Assembly: GCA_003952965.2 (NCBI GenBank)
Contig: CM025852.1
Coordinates: 26,763,457-26,827,456, forward strand
Length of the DNA stretch: 64,000 nucleotides
Reading direction: 5' to 3'
Origin: Morella rubra
Lineage: Eukaryota; Streptophyta; Magnoliopsida; Fagales; Myricaceae
Made by a program: the position numbers and the translations under genes. Positions 27,723 to 38,262 of the stretch are shown here, one piece after another (position 1 is the stretch's first letter; every line of letters starts with the position of its first letter). The notes beneath the pieces are model-generated. The model had not been told where the DNA came from. It worked only from the letters and a program-made list of their open reading frames with translations, and ran no database searches.

Positions 27723-29279
27723 CTAATCTGAGCTCGAAACCGGGAGCTCACCACGGCCACTACTTTTCCGGACCATGACCTTGAACCCACCAGCCATATG
27801 ACCAGTCAACAGAAGAACAAAAACCGGCTGGTCCTCGCAAGCCCGCATGAACTCGAACCGCTTCAATATCTTGGCCACCACAAACTTCATCTGTATCAAA
27901 GCCATCTCCTTGCCGAGGCACACCCTCGGACCAGCCTGAAAAACGGAGAACTTGTAAGGACTCACCTGTTTCAACCCCCCAGTACTGCCTTCGATTCCTC
28001 CGGGTTCATCAAACCACCGATCCGGTTTGAACTCGAGCCGATCCTTGCCCCACAGCTCCTCCATCCTCCCCATCCCATATGGAAAATATGTGACTCTATC
28101 TCCCTTCCCGATAGGAGTGCCGTCCGGCAGAATATCGTTGTTCAGGGCGTGCTTTGAGTCCCACGCAACCGGCGGGTAGAGCCGCATGGACTCGCACAAG
28201 CAGGCCTTTAGGAACTGCATCTCCTTCAGATTTTCAAAGTCTAATCGCTTTTCACCGTTGCCTATTACGGAATTTACTTCCTTCACAATACGTTGCTTTT
28301 CGTTAGGAGCCTTGGAAAGCAACCAGAAGAGCCATGTCATGGCTGATGATGTAGTGTCTCGGCCGGCCATGATAAAGCTTATCACCATATCTCTCACCAC
28401 CTCCTCGTCGTGGCCCGCCTGCAAGAACCTGGACAGTAAGTCGCCCTCGCATTTGTTTTCTCCGTCTTCTTTAAGGATTCTCCTCTTGATGCGTATAATC
28501 TCGGCCACAGAGTCATGCACGAGTCTAATTGCTTCTTTGAGTTTCTTCTCGGAGCCTAAGTTCAGAGCGCGCTTGATCTTCCACAGCCAGAACACCGGGG
28601 ACATTGATCGCATGGCGCTTATCTCCGAAGCCATGTCAAAGGCTTTAAAAAGTGGCGGCAAGGGGCGATATAGGTCTAGGCAACACGGGTCTGTGCCTAG
28701 CGAGACCTTAGAGATGGTGTCAAACGCAAATCTTCTCAGTATTTCTTGCAAGTCCACTATTTTTTTACTCTCAGCGGCATCTTCGAGCAATGGCATCAGT
28801 CGGTGATCGACTTCGTCTTCAAGAGTTGTGACAAGGAACTCCCTCAATGACTTTGTGCTGAACTCATGACTCGCCAGTTTGCGCTGGGTGGACCATAGTT
28901 CACCGTCCACGTTGAATATGCCATAGCCAAGAAGATCTCCGAGGATCTCAGTAAAGGGCTTGCCTTTGGGGTAGTTGTTGAAGTTTGTCTTCAGCAAATA
29001 TTCGACGTTAGCCGGGTTTGCTGTCACAACAGTACGTCGTGATCCAAGCCTTTGCACCACGATGGTCTGGGTAGGCGACTCAGATAAGAGGTCCGTGTAC
29101 CATTCTAAGAGACGGCCGCGATTTTCGTAAAAGGAGATTAGACAGCCAATAATTGGGTACGAAGGAGGGCCATGAGTACTGGTACTGGACGAATTCCAGT
29201 GAATTTGAAGTATGAATGAGAAGAAGGATGACAGCAGGGAAACCCCTAGAGAGAGGAAGGCAAGGAAGAAGATAGACAT
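27723..29279 (-). CDS. CYP94: Cytochrome P450 of the CYP94 family, copy 2
   Basis: Intronless, 518 residues (one extra Ser near residue 32 relative to copy 1). It has the same hallmarks: ER anchor, HGPPSYPIIG, I-helix FIMAGRDTTS, CESMRLYPP, FKPDRWFD, and heme loop FQAGPRVCLGKE with the axial Cys at 454. Differences from copy 1 are scattered and mostly conservative: RLLEWY/RLLDWY, YLLK/YMLK, LLEDAAESKK/LLEEAAESNK, VHDSVAEIIRIKRRILK/VHASVVEIIRNKRRILE, PIGKGD/PIWKGD, FSVFQAG/FSAFQAG, FVLLLT/FVPLLT. The function is as for copy 1: probable fatty-acid or jasmonoyl-amino-acid hydroxylase. A hAT element sits 90 bp upstream of this start codon and a MITE lies just past the stop, so expression may differ from copy 1. 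Confidence 0.95.
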   Translation of the reverse strand: MSIFFLAFLSLGVSLLSSFFSFILQIHWNSSSTSTHGPPSYPIIGCLISFYENRGRLLEWYTDLLSESPTQTIVVQRLGSRRTVVTANPANVEYLLKTNFNNYPKGKPFTEILGDLLGYGIFNVDGELWSTQRKLASHEFSTKSLREFLVTTLEDEVDHRLMPLLEDAAESKKIVDLQEILRRFAFDTISKVSLGTDPCCLDLYRPLPPLFKAFDMASEISAMRSMSPVFWLWKIKRALNLGSEKKLKEAIRLVHDSVAEIIRIKRRILKEDGENKCEGDLLSRFLQAGHDEEVVRDMVISFIMAGRDTTSSAMTWLFWLLSKAPNEKQRIVKEVNSVIGNGEKRLDFENLKEMQFLKACLCESMRLYPPVAWDSKHALNNDILPDGTPIGKGDRVTYFPYGMGRMEELWGKDRLEFKPDRWFDEPGGIEGSTGGLKQVSPYKFSVFQAGPRVCLGKEMALIQMKFVVAKILKRFEFMRACEDQPVFVLLLTGHMAGGFKVMVRKSSGRGELPVSSSD

Positions 29280-29369
29280 GGTTTAGTTTGCTTTCGAATA
29301 TTTTACTCAACACTGCAGGTCACTTCAATGGAAAATATGAATCAGAAGGACTATACATATATATATATG

Positions 29370-30214
29370 CAGTGGCGGAACCAGGATTGAAATCTATGGG
29401 TGTCGAACTTTAAAGGTAAAATGACAAGAAAATTTTTTTTTTCGTAATGCAAAAAATTGTCTTAAAATTATAATGTCGAAAATTAAAGACTAAAAGTATT
29501 TAAAATATTAAAATACATGTACCGTACTATGTACTACAACTGAAAAGATGACAATTGTATCCTACGATTTTGCATCATACTCTGGTGGAAAACCATATAC
29601 CAGTTGTTCTTTAACAGCAACAATTTTTTCAATTTTCCTTCTCTTCTCGAGTCCATCAATGTAGACAAGCTTCATTTTTTACTTGCGTATTTTGCTTAGC
29701 AGCATTGATCAAGAAGAAATTGCTTTCCCCAAGTCCCTCAATAACAAATATCTTGATAGTTCATGGGGGAATTTCAGAAATTAAAATACCAATTGAGAGG
29801 TGCACTGTGCACAATTATGTCTAACCAGTTGATCACCTAATCTATGTCCAAAGATGAGCTATCACATGCAATATGATAAAAAAAAAAAAAAAATACCAAC
29901 TCACCAAGAAAACTTCAAAAATTCACAGCAAAACAATATATTAGCAGAAAAATTGAAATTACAGACCCATCAACCAATAAGCCCAATAAAAATTACAAAA
30001 AAATCCATTTTACATAAAAGCTCAAATAAAAAAACTCTAGTTAAAAAAAACTTTAGTTGGCTGGCCTGATGGGTATCGGACCCAGGCCAAGTAATGATAA
30101 AAAAAAAAAAAAAAATAAAAAAAATAAATAAAAAAAATTGCATGTAAAAGTATGTTTTGGGCGGACGAATGGGTATCGACCGCCCTGGGTCGATACCCAC
30201 TCGTTCCGCCACTG
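29370..30214. mobile_element. Non-autonomous hAT-type transposon with perfect 8-bp target duplication
   Basis: 845 bp bounded by the inverted ends CAGTGGCGGAAC (left, 29370) and GTTCCGCCACTG (right, ends 30214), a 12-bp perfect match. Both sides carry TATATATG (29362-29369 and 30215-30222), the 8-bp duplication typical of hAT insertions. The corresponding unit 1 site near 19722-19729 has one copy (CATATATG), the empty site. A subterminal hairpin, GGGTATCGACC with GGTCGATACCC, lies at 30169-30198. No transposase frame remains; the interior is A-rich, with poly-A runs near 29878 and 30099. Confidence 0.92.
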
Positions 30215-30499
30215 TATATATGTATGAGCATGCGGGTGTTTGCATGCGTGAGAGAGAGAGAGAGAGGCCGACATCATAGATGTTGAGCGAGATTTTCTCA
30301 TTTTCTGCGGTAGGGTTACAAGGAGGAGAAAAGAACTAAACAAATTTATCACACATGGTTCTCGAGGTTAAAAGGAAAAATGGCGCGTGGAGACGGGGAC
30401 GTAATTAATTTGAACAATGGAATATATATTACGGCGGAAGTTTCGACGTCATCCGGACTCATGCATGCGACTTTTTTTGACATTTTGTAGCTACAGCCA

Positions 30500-32100
30500 G
30501 CTCAATAAAAGCTGTGTTCGACCTCGGAAATTCAACTTACCTATTCTATATGGGGGTGGTTTGAAAATTTCCATATGTTTGATAAGTTGAAACTCCTGGA
30601 ATTTAAATTCCTGAAATTTAGTTTTTATTAATGCTTTAGATTTAATGAGTTTTAGGTGGAGATTTCTTGAGTCTAGAGTGCTGTTTTACCATATGGAGCG
30701 AACAAATAGAACTTAATTAATTTTCTTCAATTTGGACATAACAGGTAATAAAAGTGGGAGGATTAATTTACATATTATATTTATCTTTTCACAAATTAAA
30801 CCATCAATTCAGACAACAAATTAGTATTTACTGTATTAATTATATTATCTAATTTTTGGAGATAAAGATAGACTATTCAATTGGGACAACAAATAACAAT
30901 TGAGTAAAAAAAGAAAAATAAAAGGAAAACCTTTAATTCACTGTCTTGGTTAGGTATAGACAAAGTGGCTCAATTAAGGGGGTTTGCCTAGGACACCTCA
31001 GAATTAAAAGCCGTAATAAAGACCCTTGAACAAAATGAGATTTTCTAAACAATGGTATATCGACATGCGGTCCTATTTTATAAACAGAGAGAAAAAGATG
31101 CCCTATTTTGGCCGCATGCATTTTCTTTCAATTTAATACTACTATAAATGAACAGAGAGAAAACGATGCCCTATTTTGTCAATTTAATGCTATAAAAAGA
31201 AAACTCAAAAAGCCTACAACCTTTATCAGAAATCCCCAAACACCGGAAAAGAAAAGACCATGCATGCCAGTGGGAGAAGAGTTGTCAACACATTTACCAA
31301 AATGCACAGCCGAGAGGAGAAGAGGGAATATGTTTTTATTCGTATTACTGTAAGAGGATCGACATCGTGGGGTACTCCGGGAAGTGTAGGGGCATAAAAG
31401 AGTGGTTTTCTCATTACGGATAAGAAGTGAGGGACAAAGATTAATTTTCAGCCATCAATTCTGTCCCCGGAATAACCTGAAACGTATGTGATTTCTTTCT
31501 TCCATAAGCATTGCAGCCTGCAATCTTTTGCACATTATCGTAAATTTCAGCGTGTTTTTTTTTTTTTTTTTCCTTTTTACGGCTTTCATGGAGTTCTCAT
31601 TTTAAGCATGTTATATGGTTAGGTCCGGCCGGCACGCAAATGCCTTTCAGGCAACATTAAAAGCAAATTTGCTCTTAACTTTTCCATAATAAAATATCAA
31701 AATTTTCGCTCCCAAATTACAAAGAAATGTTTTTTTTTAGGTCTAAACTAATAATTTTGTGAAATTAAACTCCTAAACTATACACACATATGTCCATATG
31801 CACTCTCTCACGATATGATCTAACACTCAATATTATGCCACTTACTTAACATAATTTTAACAGTAAGATTTATATATATATATATTAATGAATTTTGTTA
31901 ATTTAAATATTTAATGTGATGATTTTAATAGTTCCTTGATATTTACCCCTTAATTTAATTTTTTTAAATATATATGTATGCTGGGTTACCTGGGTATTTG
32001 TGGACTTTATGTTAAAGATGTGTAGAATTCTGATCCATTGAAAGGAGGCGTGTACACTTTTTATTGGCAAGACATCGTGGAATCAATTTGGGAAATCGAA
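30500..32100. other. P450 copy 2 distal upstream region, no gene seen
   Basis: Collinear with 20040-21650 in unit 1. AT-rich, no credible coding frame. A T-rich run lies at about 31556-31572. Confidence 0.5.
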
Positions 32101-32483
32101 GGCCATGTTTAGTTAATGACTTTAAAAATATTTTTTAATTCAAACATGGATTTTTTCAGATAAGAACTTTTCAACCTTAAATAAAATTTTCTATCTAATC
32201 ATTCTCTTTAATTTTTGTGAAAAACAATACAAAAACTAAAAAAAAAAAAATATAAAAACCCATAAAAACTCCTATCACAAGAATCTTTCTCAAAATATAT
32301 ATTTTTTACTTTCACATTTTCAAAAACTTTCTTTTTCGAAATATTATTTCTATAGAACTCGTTCTCACGGATACCTAAAAATATATATCTCAAAAATTTC
32401 TCCTAATCATTTCACAGATAAACACAAAACCAATCATAGTCGAAATCACATCGTTCAGTTAAAATTTGAGCCAAACATAACGG
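32101..32483. mobile_element. Insertion with GGCCATGTTTAGTT-type ends in unit 2
   Basis: About 383 bp absent from unit 1 (compare near 21640). The left end is GGCCATGTTTAGTT and the right end, reverse-complemented, is CCGTTATGTTTGGCT, imperfectly inverted. Flanks AAATCGAA and AAATCCAA could be an aged 8-bp target duplication. A second TTCAGTTAAAATTTGAG occurs at both 32454 and 32495, so the right end is not fully certain. Confidence 0.6.
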
Positions 32484-33514
32484 AAATCCAATCATTCAGT
32501 TAAAATTTGAGGTTGACATGTTAATAGACGTGATGGATTGAACCAGGCCACTCAGAGCACGGTGAAAGTATTTTCGTCACGTTTTTTGTTTCCCAATCTC
32601 CCCTCGAGTAACAGTACACTACGAAGAGTAATCGTACGCCATTCAATATGATATTACAGGCTACCTTATCCAAGTATTTTCGTCACGTTTTTTGTTTCCT
32701 GAGGGAGAACAATCACAGTTAACAGTAATCGTTTCAATATGATATTACAGGCTACCTTATCCAAATATATTATTCACGCTGTTTACAGCACCGTTATAAA
32801 ATTAGATTTAAATCCACCGCTATTTAAATTTAAAAATTTTACATAATTCTAAAACCATCAAAACATAATTGAACACCACTCTAGTAATTTGACACTGACT
32901 TCTCATACCTGCGTCTGTAACTTTTTTTTTTTTTTTACATAATTGCATTCAAAAGTTTCCGTACAATCATGGTGGGGTAGCAAAAAGTGATGTTAGGTTT
33001 TTTGTGTATTCAGTTGCCCAATTACAGTCCGACAGATCCTAAGCGGGAGCTTTTCAGAACGAAAGTGTCGGCCCGTCTGAATGAAACGGCGCTGTCCTTG
33101 TGACCGAGAGAGGAGAAATCTCAATCTCAATCATCACAGTCAACCTAGGCTAATGCCGAGTCCAATTAAAACTCTGACAGAGCTCTGGAGGGATGTGGTC
33201 AGAAATGACAGTTGGGGGCCAGTTTTAGGCCCGCCGAAATATGTTGATAAGGGACCGCACACCGCCCAGTACGATGATGCGAGGTCCTTTCCCAAAGCCA
33301 CACGTGATGGTATTCGCTATTCTCTCTCTCTCTGTGGCCCGTGGGCGCACACGCACATGTGTCATGTGGAATTACCAACCCTGCGGTTGCCTTTATTCTA
33401 CTCGATAATTTTAACCCCATATGTCATTTCTTTTTAGGTCACTGTCCACAAAATGCGTCTGAAAAACAATATAATATTATTCAGACTCCATTGATTTTTT
33501 AATGTTAGATTATA

Positions 33515-33708
33515 AGGGCGTTTATTTATTGAAATTTTAAAAGAATATTTTTAAAATTTTAGAAATCTTTTGAATGTTGAAGTTTATTGAAATTTGTGAA
33601 AAGTGTGAAATGTATGTGTAAAAGTATAAAGTTTATTAGGATTTGTGAAATGTGTTTAGTGTGATGGAAATTTTAAGCCTCCAACAAATTGAATAAACAA
33701 TCGCCTCC
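33515..33708. mobile_element. ~194-bp MITE, same family as the one in KING1 intron 1
   Basis: Present only in unit 2, flanked by TATA at 33511-33514 and 33709-33712; unit 1 keeps a single TATA in ACTATAAATATC (about 23834-23845). The ends are inverted (AGGGCGTTTATTTATTG versus GAGGCGATTGTTTATTC after reverse complement). The interior phrase TTTATTGAAATTTGTGAAA followed by GTATGTGTAAAAGT is nearly shared with 40475-40655, so the two are one family. Confidence 0.8.
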
Positions 33709-34676
33709 TATAAATATCAAAAAGATCATATTAATCATTAAATTTTATTAATTCCTATTTAAAAAGAAACATGGCTTCAAACAATAAAATAATTCTCGTG
33801 CTTTCTTATTAAAAGGTCTAAGGTGCCGTTTTTTTTCCTGGAAAATGAAGTGACAGTAGAATCAAAGACAAACTATGGTATGTTGGGTTGGCGTCGCATT
33901 TCTAAAATGTGATAAAACAGCCGAAAAGAGAGCTTCAATAATGCGGATATATCGGTCTTCTTTGATAGATGCTTCGTAGCAACTTCTCTGGCGGGCCCAA
34001 AGCCTCTGGTTAAATCACTCGGACTCATGGGCCGTGGGCCCATAATCTATATTGCGTATCTCAAAGCTTGGCTTTACACCTAAAAAATATCACGTACTTG
34101 CATGTTCTTCGGGTTCACTTGTTTCTTCTTCATACAAAAGTCTGCTATTTCAGAAAAATATCGTGTCCAATAAGTGCATGGGAGAGGATCTTGATCCTCC
34201 AACTTGGCCCTCGCTTGAAGTAAAAATAGAAAACCTTGAACGACACTTCCTAAGGAAAGGATGATTTAGGAAGAAGAGTTGCCTTTCAACATGCACAACA
34301 ACATTAAAATATGTCTCACCTGCAAAAGGTTAAGATTCGAAAAGTGCCGATCCATTTGTTCAATAGGGTATACGATCTCACCGAGTTTCCAAGTTTTTGG
34401 TTAGCAAGTACGAGCATTGTAGGCGTAGAAAAAAACAAAAAAGTACGAGCATTGTAGTTTATACCAGAACATTGAATAACAAAGCATAAGTACACGGAGA
34501 ATAACACCGAACGCAAGGCCCACAGATTTTCCACCAGATAATCATTAGTTTCATCACACTCGCTAATCCTATGTTACATCAAAAAAGAGCAAAATAGCCT
34601 ACTTGCTCTGGATGGGTAAACGGCGAGGGCAGATTTGTTGCATACCTCCTTCTCACCCATCTGTCCTGTAATATCC

Positions 34677-37600
34677 TTATCCAGTAGCCCCTTTCAGCCG
34701 TGCAATCAGCTCAACCTGCACATGTGATTTCACTCATCAATAAAGGACAGTACAATCATGAAAAAGGGCATGCAAAATGATGACATATTAACCGCTAACT
34801 CTCCTAGAAATAGGGGATACTCCTAAGCAAGATGCTGATCAATTGTCTTGATACTTGCCTTCTTTCCGTTAACGGAAAGACCTTTTGACTTCAGAATGGC
34901 ACGGAGCCTCTCAACCTTGAGGCTTTGTAAGTCCTTACCGGATGCTTGACTATTCGATCCTTCTGCACATCCAAACGTGAAAACTTTACGACAGCAAGGA
35001 GTGACAAGATCTTAGCTTAATAGGAAATGCACAAGTCTCACAGGTCCAACTGATTTTGATAACCGCCAACATCTAAAGCATAGTGTGCCTTCAGATGGAT
35101 GTTGACTATTTTCTATGACATATATATATATATATATTCAGCCAGCGTGAAAATAACACAAGACAAGAACCATTAGCACCTACCCTGTCTAGAACTAATG
35201 TCACTCTTGGCTCTCTTAGCCGAAGTTCTTCCTTCTGAAGCCCTTTCAGTACCCCTGAAAAAAGATGAAATGATGTAAGGTAATCAGACAACTGGATAAA
35301 ATTTGCACACCACCAACCAAGCACCAGAAGAAAAAGGTTGTTCCGAAGTCGATGACACATCCTAACATCGTATTAAACACTAAGTGCATTTCATGAGGTA
35401 AACCACTTGAGAAGTCTCTATATTCTAGAGTCTAAATCCTTGGAGTAAAGGGGCAGATGTATACCAAAATTCTAACGAAAAACATATACACTAGTATATC
35501 TTGTTACGGGTCAAACATGAATCATTTATAAGTTTATGGTAGTAGTACCTCTTTCTAGAACCCTCAGTTGCAGCTACACCCTTCACATCCTTTGCACTTG
35601 AATTACCCTTCAGTTTCCTAAGCATGAGTGATCTGATCAGTATGTTCTGTTGGTTTGTCTTTATCTGTTGGCTCTCTGGATGCACGAGAAAGACAGACAC
35701 AACTTCCACATTAATTAGAAATATATACAGTCAAAATGTATGAAGTTGCATGAGCATCCTCCCTCCCAGGGAATCTAGAGCTAGATATGCAAAAAGAGTC
35801 AATGAAAACCTCGCAAATATCCCAGGAGGACCATAGTAGAACTTCAGCATACAGCATCTCTCTTTCTTTATTTTGTTTAATGGCATAAAGGAAATAGAGA
35901 TCATGCGTGGTGTGAAATATCAATATCATCCCAGCAATGTTTTGTCCATAATGTTTTCTTAGTTTCAGAACAATTGTACCCAAAACTAGAACAAAATCAC
36001 ATCAGCGTAGCACATGGATTTCTTAGTCCAAACATTAGAATTGCCTCAGATTATCACTGTTGAAAGTAGGGATGTCTTAGCTCAAACAATTAGAATAGCA
36101 TTACATCACCAATGTAAAACCTTGTATCATTCCACGAGTTTCAAAGAGTCCTATATGGTTCAGAAATTCACTTCAATGATGTTTGAAACACATCTTCAAC
36201 ATAAAAGTTAACCGCTTAGGTAAACAACTTAAGGATTGATACACTTGCCTAAGAGAGAAATGTGAGACAAATATGAAACAAACAAAAGAGTAACAAAAAC
36301 ATATGTAACCAATCAGAAATGTAAAGTGCAGTCTGTAGAATTTATAGCATTAATAAGACACCTGGAGGTGATGTGTCATGGTCACAAATATATACTCGCA
36401 TCCCACCCTGCACAAAATTTTCAGATGTAAACAAAAGGTCAATCCTCCTGATACAAGAATCTAATGGATCTAAAAGATAAATGAATGTCGCAATGCATCT
36501 GCGAGAGAATTAGACTAACTATATACACAGAAGAAGCAGAACAAAAGAGCAAAAGGTTGAAATAAAAAAGGCAACAGTATTTGGCAGAAAAAACCCTAGT
36601 AACTATTTTATTTTTTTTTTTCCAAAAATTGATTCCTATATGATTAAGCTAGAGAAACACTGCAACAACCCATTGCACAGCAATACTTGATAAATAATTT
36701 GACTAGTTCCAGTCCCCCCCCCCCGGCGCAGGCCATCAACTTAGCATGGGAACCTAGATATAGCAAATAAAAATCAAATGATGAGTTCCAATTACAACTT
36801 GTACACTTGGAGAGTCCTCTTTTAGATAACTTTCTAGTCCTTATCATTCATTTGGATAGAGCAGTAAAGTATTGTTGCTGGCAGAGACTTGGTGATCGAA
36901 CAAAAACAATGACTGATCCTCCCCGAGAACCTCAGCTAGAGACTTCTCAACACTTTCTTCCTACAGTTTCATTCCATTTGGAAGCTTATCTTAAACAATA
37001 TAAGCTTACAAATACCAAATCATAAAAAAAGTAAGGCATAAAAGTCCTATGAGCCAACCAACTCATCCTTGACTTCTTGAAAGCGTGGTCATACGATCAT
37101 ATTGGAAAAGTGACTCTGCAGCAAAACAACAGGTAGTGACTATATAAAAACGCCTCTCAGCAAATAAGACCTGAAAAAGACCCCCCATAGGTGACTGCCA
37201 AAATTGGAGGCCAGAACATTCATTCTCTGTGACCCAAGGTGAAACCGTTAAATCCTAAGATAACCCATTCAATAAAAGAATACCAATAACAACTACTAAT
37301 TGGCGTCCCCATACGTGACTCCCAAATTTGTCGTCGGCGCCAATCAAAAGCAATCGTATCCTATTATATTTGGAGGCCAGGACATTCAATTGTGTGACTC
37401 TAGAAACCACAAAGGATATTGAGCTCCTAAGATCCAAAAACTAAACTTTGCTTCAGCATGTTGCCAGATAAAAAAAAAAAACAAGGGGAGAAGCTAGCCT
37501 TCTCTAATTCATCCAGAAGCCTAAACTCAGTCTCCAACATTATCCTTAGTCAAAAACCTGTTCCAACAGATTCCAAAGATTGAATATAACTGTCGCAATC

Positions 37601-38262
37601 TAAATTGTTTAAGATCAATTCTTAATTCCAGTAATACACCCGAACGATTGTTAATACAGCATTAAATGTAGTAGTACCAACTCACCCTAGCAAAACCAGA
37701 TAGTTCACGCATGCAGCCAACAAGGTATATATGTATCCAGTGCTCATGATATGCACAAACCGCACAAGACAAAGTACTCTTTGACTGTAGTAAAGATGAT
37801 TGCTTCACAAATTACAACCAAAACCAAAACCCCCTTAACATTGAACCCTAAACCATTATTCGTTTCAGAGAAACCATAAAAATAACAAAGTGAAATATTT
37901 TCGTTTCATAAAATATAAATATAAGTACGACATCCACAACGTAACTCAAAAGCTTGCTTCGGTCTCAGTTGTACAATAAAGTTCTCTTGTTGTGACTTCC
38001 GCTGGTCCCAACTCCCAAACATTATAATCTCCAAGTTTGCACCCCAATTTTATTCTTTGAGCTACCAAACAGAAACATTCACGAAAATCGCTGAGTTTCG
38101 AGGGTTTAATAGAGTAAGCAGGCGAAGAGAAATCACCGGATTCGAGGAGACGACCGTGGAGGAGAAGAGCCCTCGGGAGGGAAGGTCGACGAGGAACTTG
38201 GAAGCGCCAGAAGCCGTTGGATTATTCCAATCGGACGGCTGAGAGTAGGACGAATCCTCCAT
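34677..38262 (-). CDS. Small DDA1-like protein with C-terminal SAP motif (intact copy)
   Basis: Six exons read on the minus strand, 38137-38262, 36362-36407, 35549-35675, 35184-35254, 34859-34962 and 34677-34715, give 170 residues. The N-terminal half ([17 protein letters not shown], then [18 protein letters not shown] and [19 protein letters not shown]) aligns by eye with DDA1, the DET1/DDB1-associated subunit of CUL4 ubiquitin ligases. The middle is basic and low-complexity. The C-terminus, [20 protein letters not shown] then [10 protein letters not shown], is a SAP-type helix-turn-helix that binds nucleic acid in many nuclear proteins. I infer a nuclear role, possibly linked to CUL4/DDB1, but do not recognise a named gene. 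The last intron has a GC donor (AAG|GCAAGT at 34857-34858); using any nearby GT would break the frame. The gene's 3' exons lie inside duplication unit 2, and exon 1 lies outside it. Confidence 0.75.

Larger units (their letters stand above)
26563..36459. repeat. Tandem segmental duplication, unit 2
   Basis: About 9.9 kb, same orientation as 17320-26536. It is longer than unit 1 because it carries its own insertions: 27309-27670, 29370-30214, 32101-32483 and 33515-33708. Its right edge (GATACAAGAA at 36450-36459) continues without a break into intron 1 of the intact DDA1/SAP-like gene, so unit 2 is the end next to the ancestral gene. Unit 1 is the end whose left flank continues into the unduplicated 17.3-kb side. 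Confidence 0.95.
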
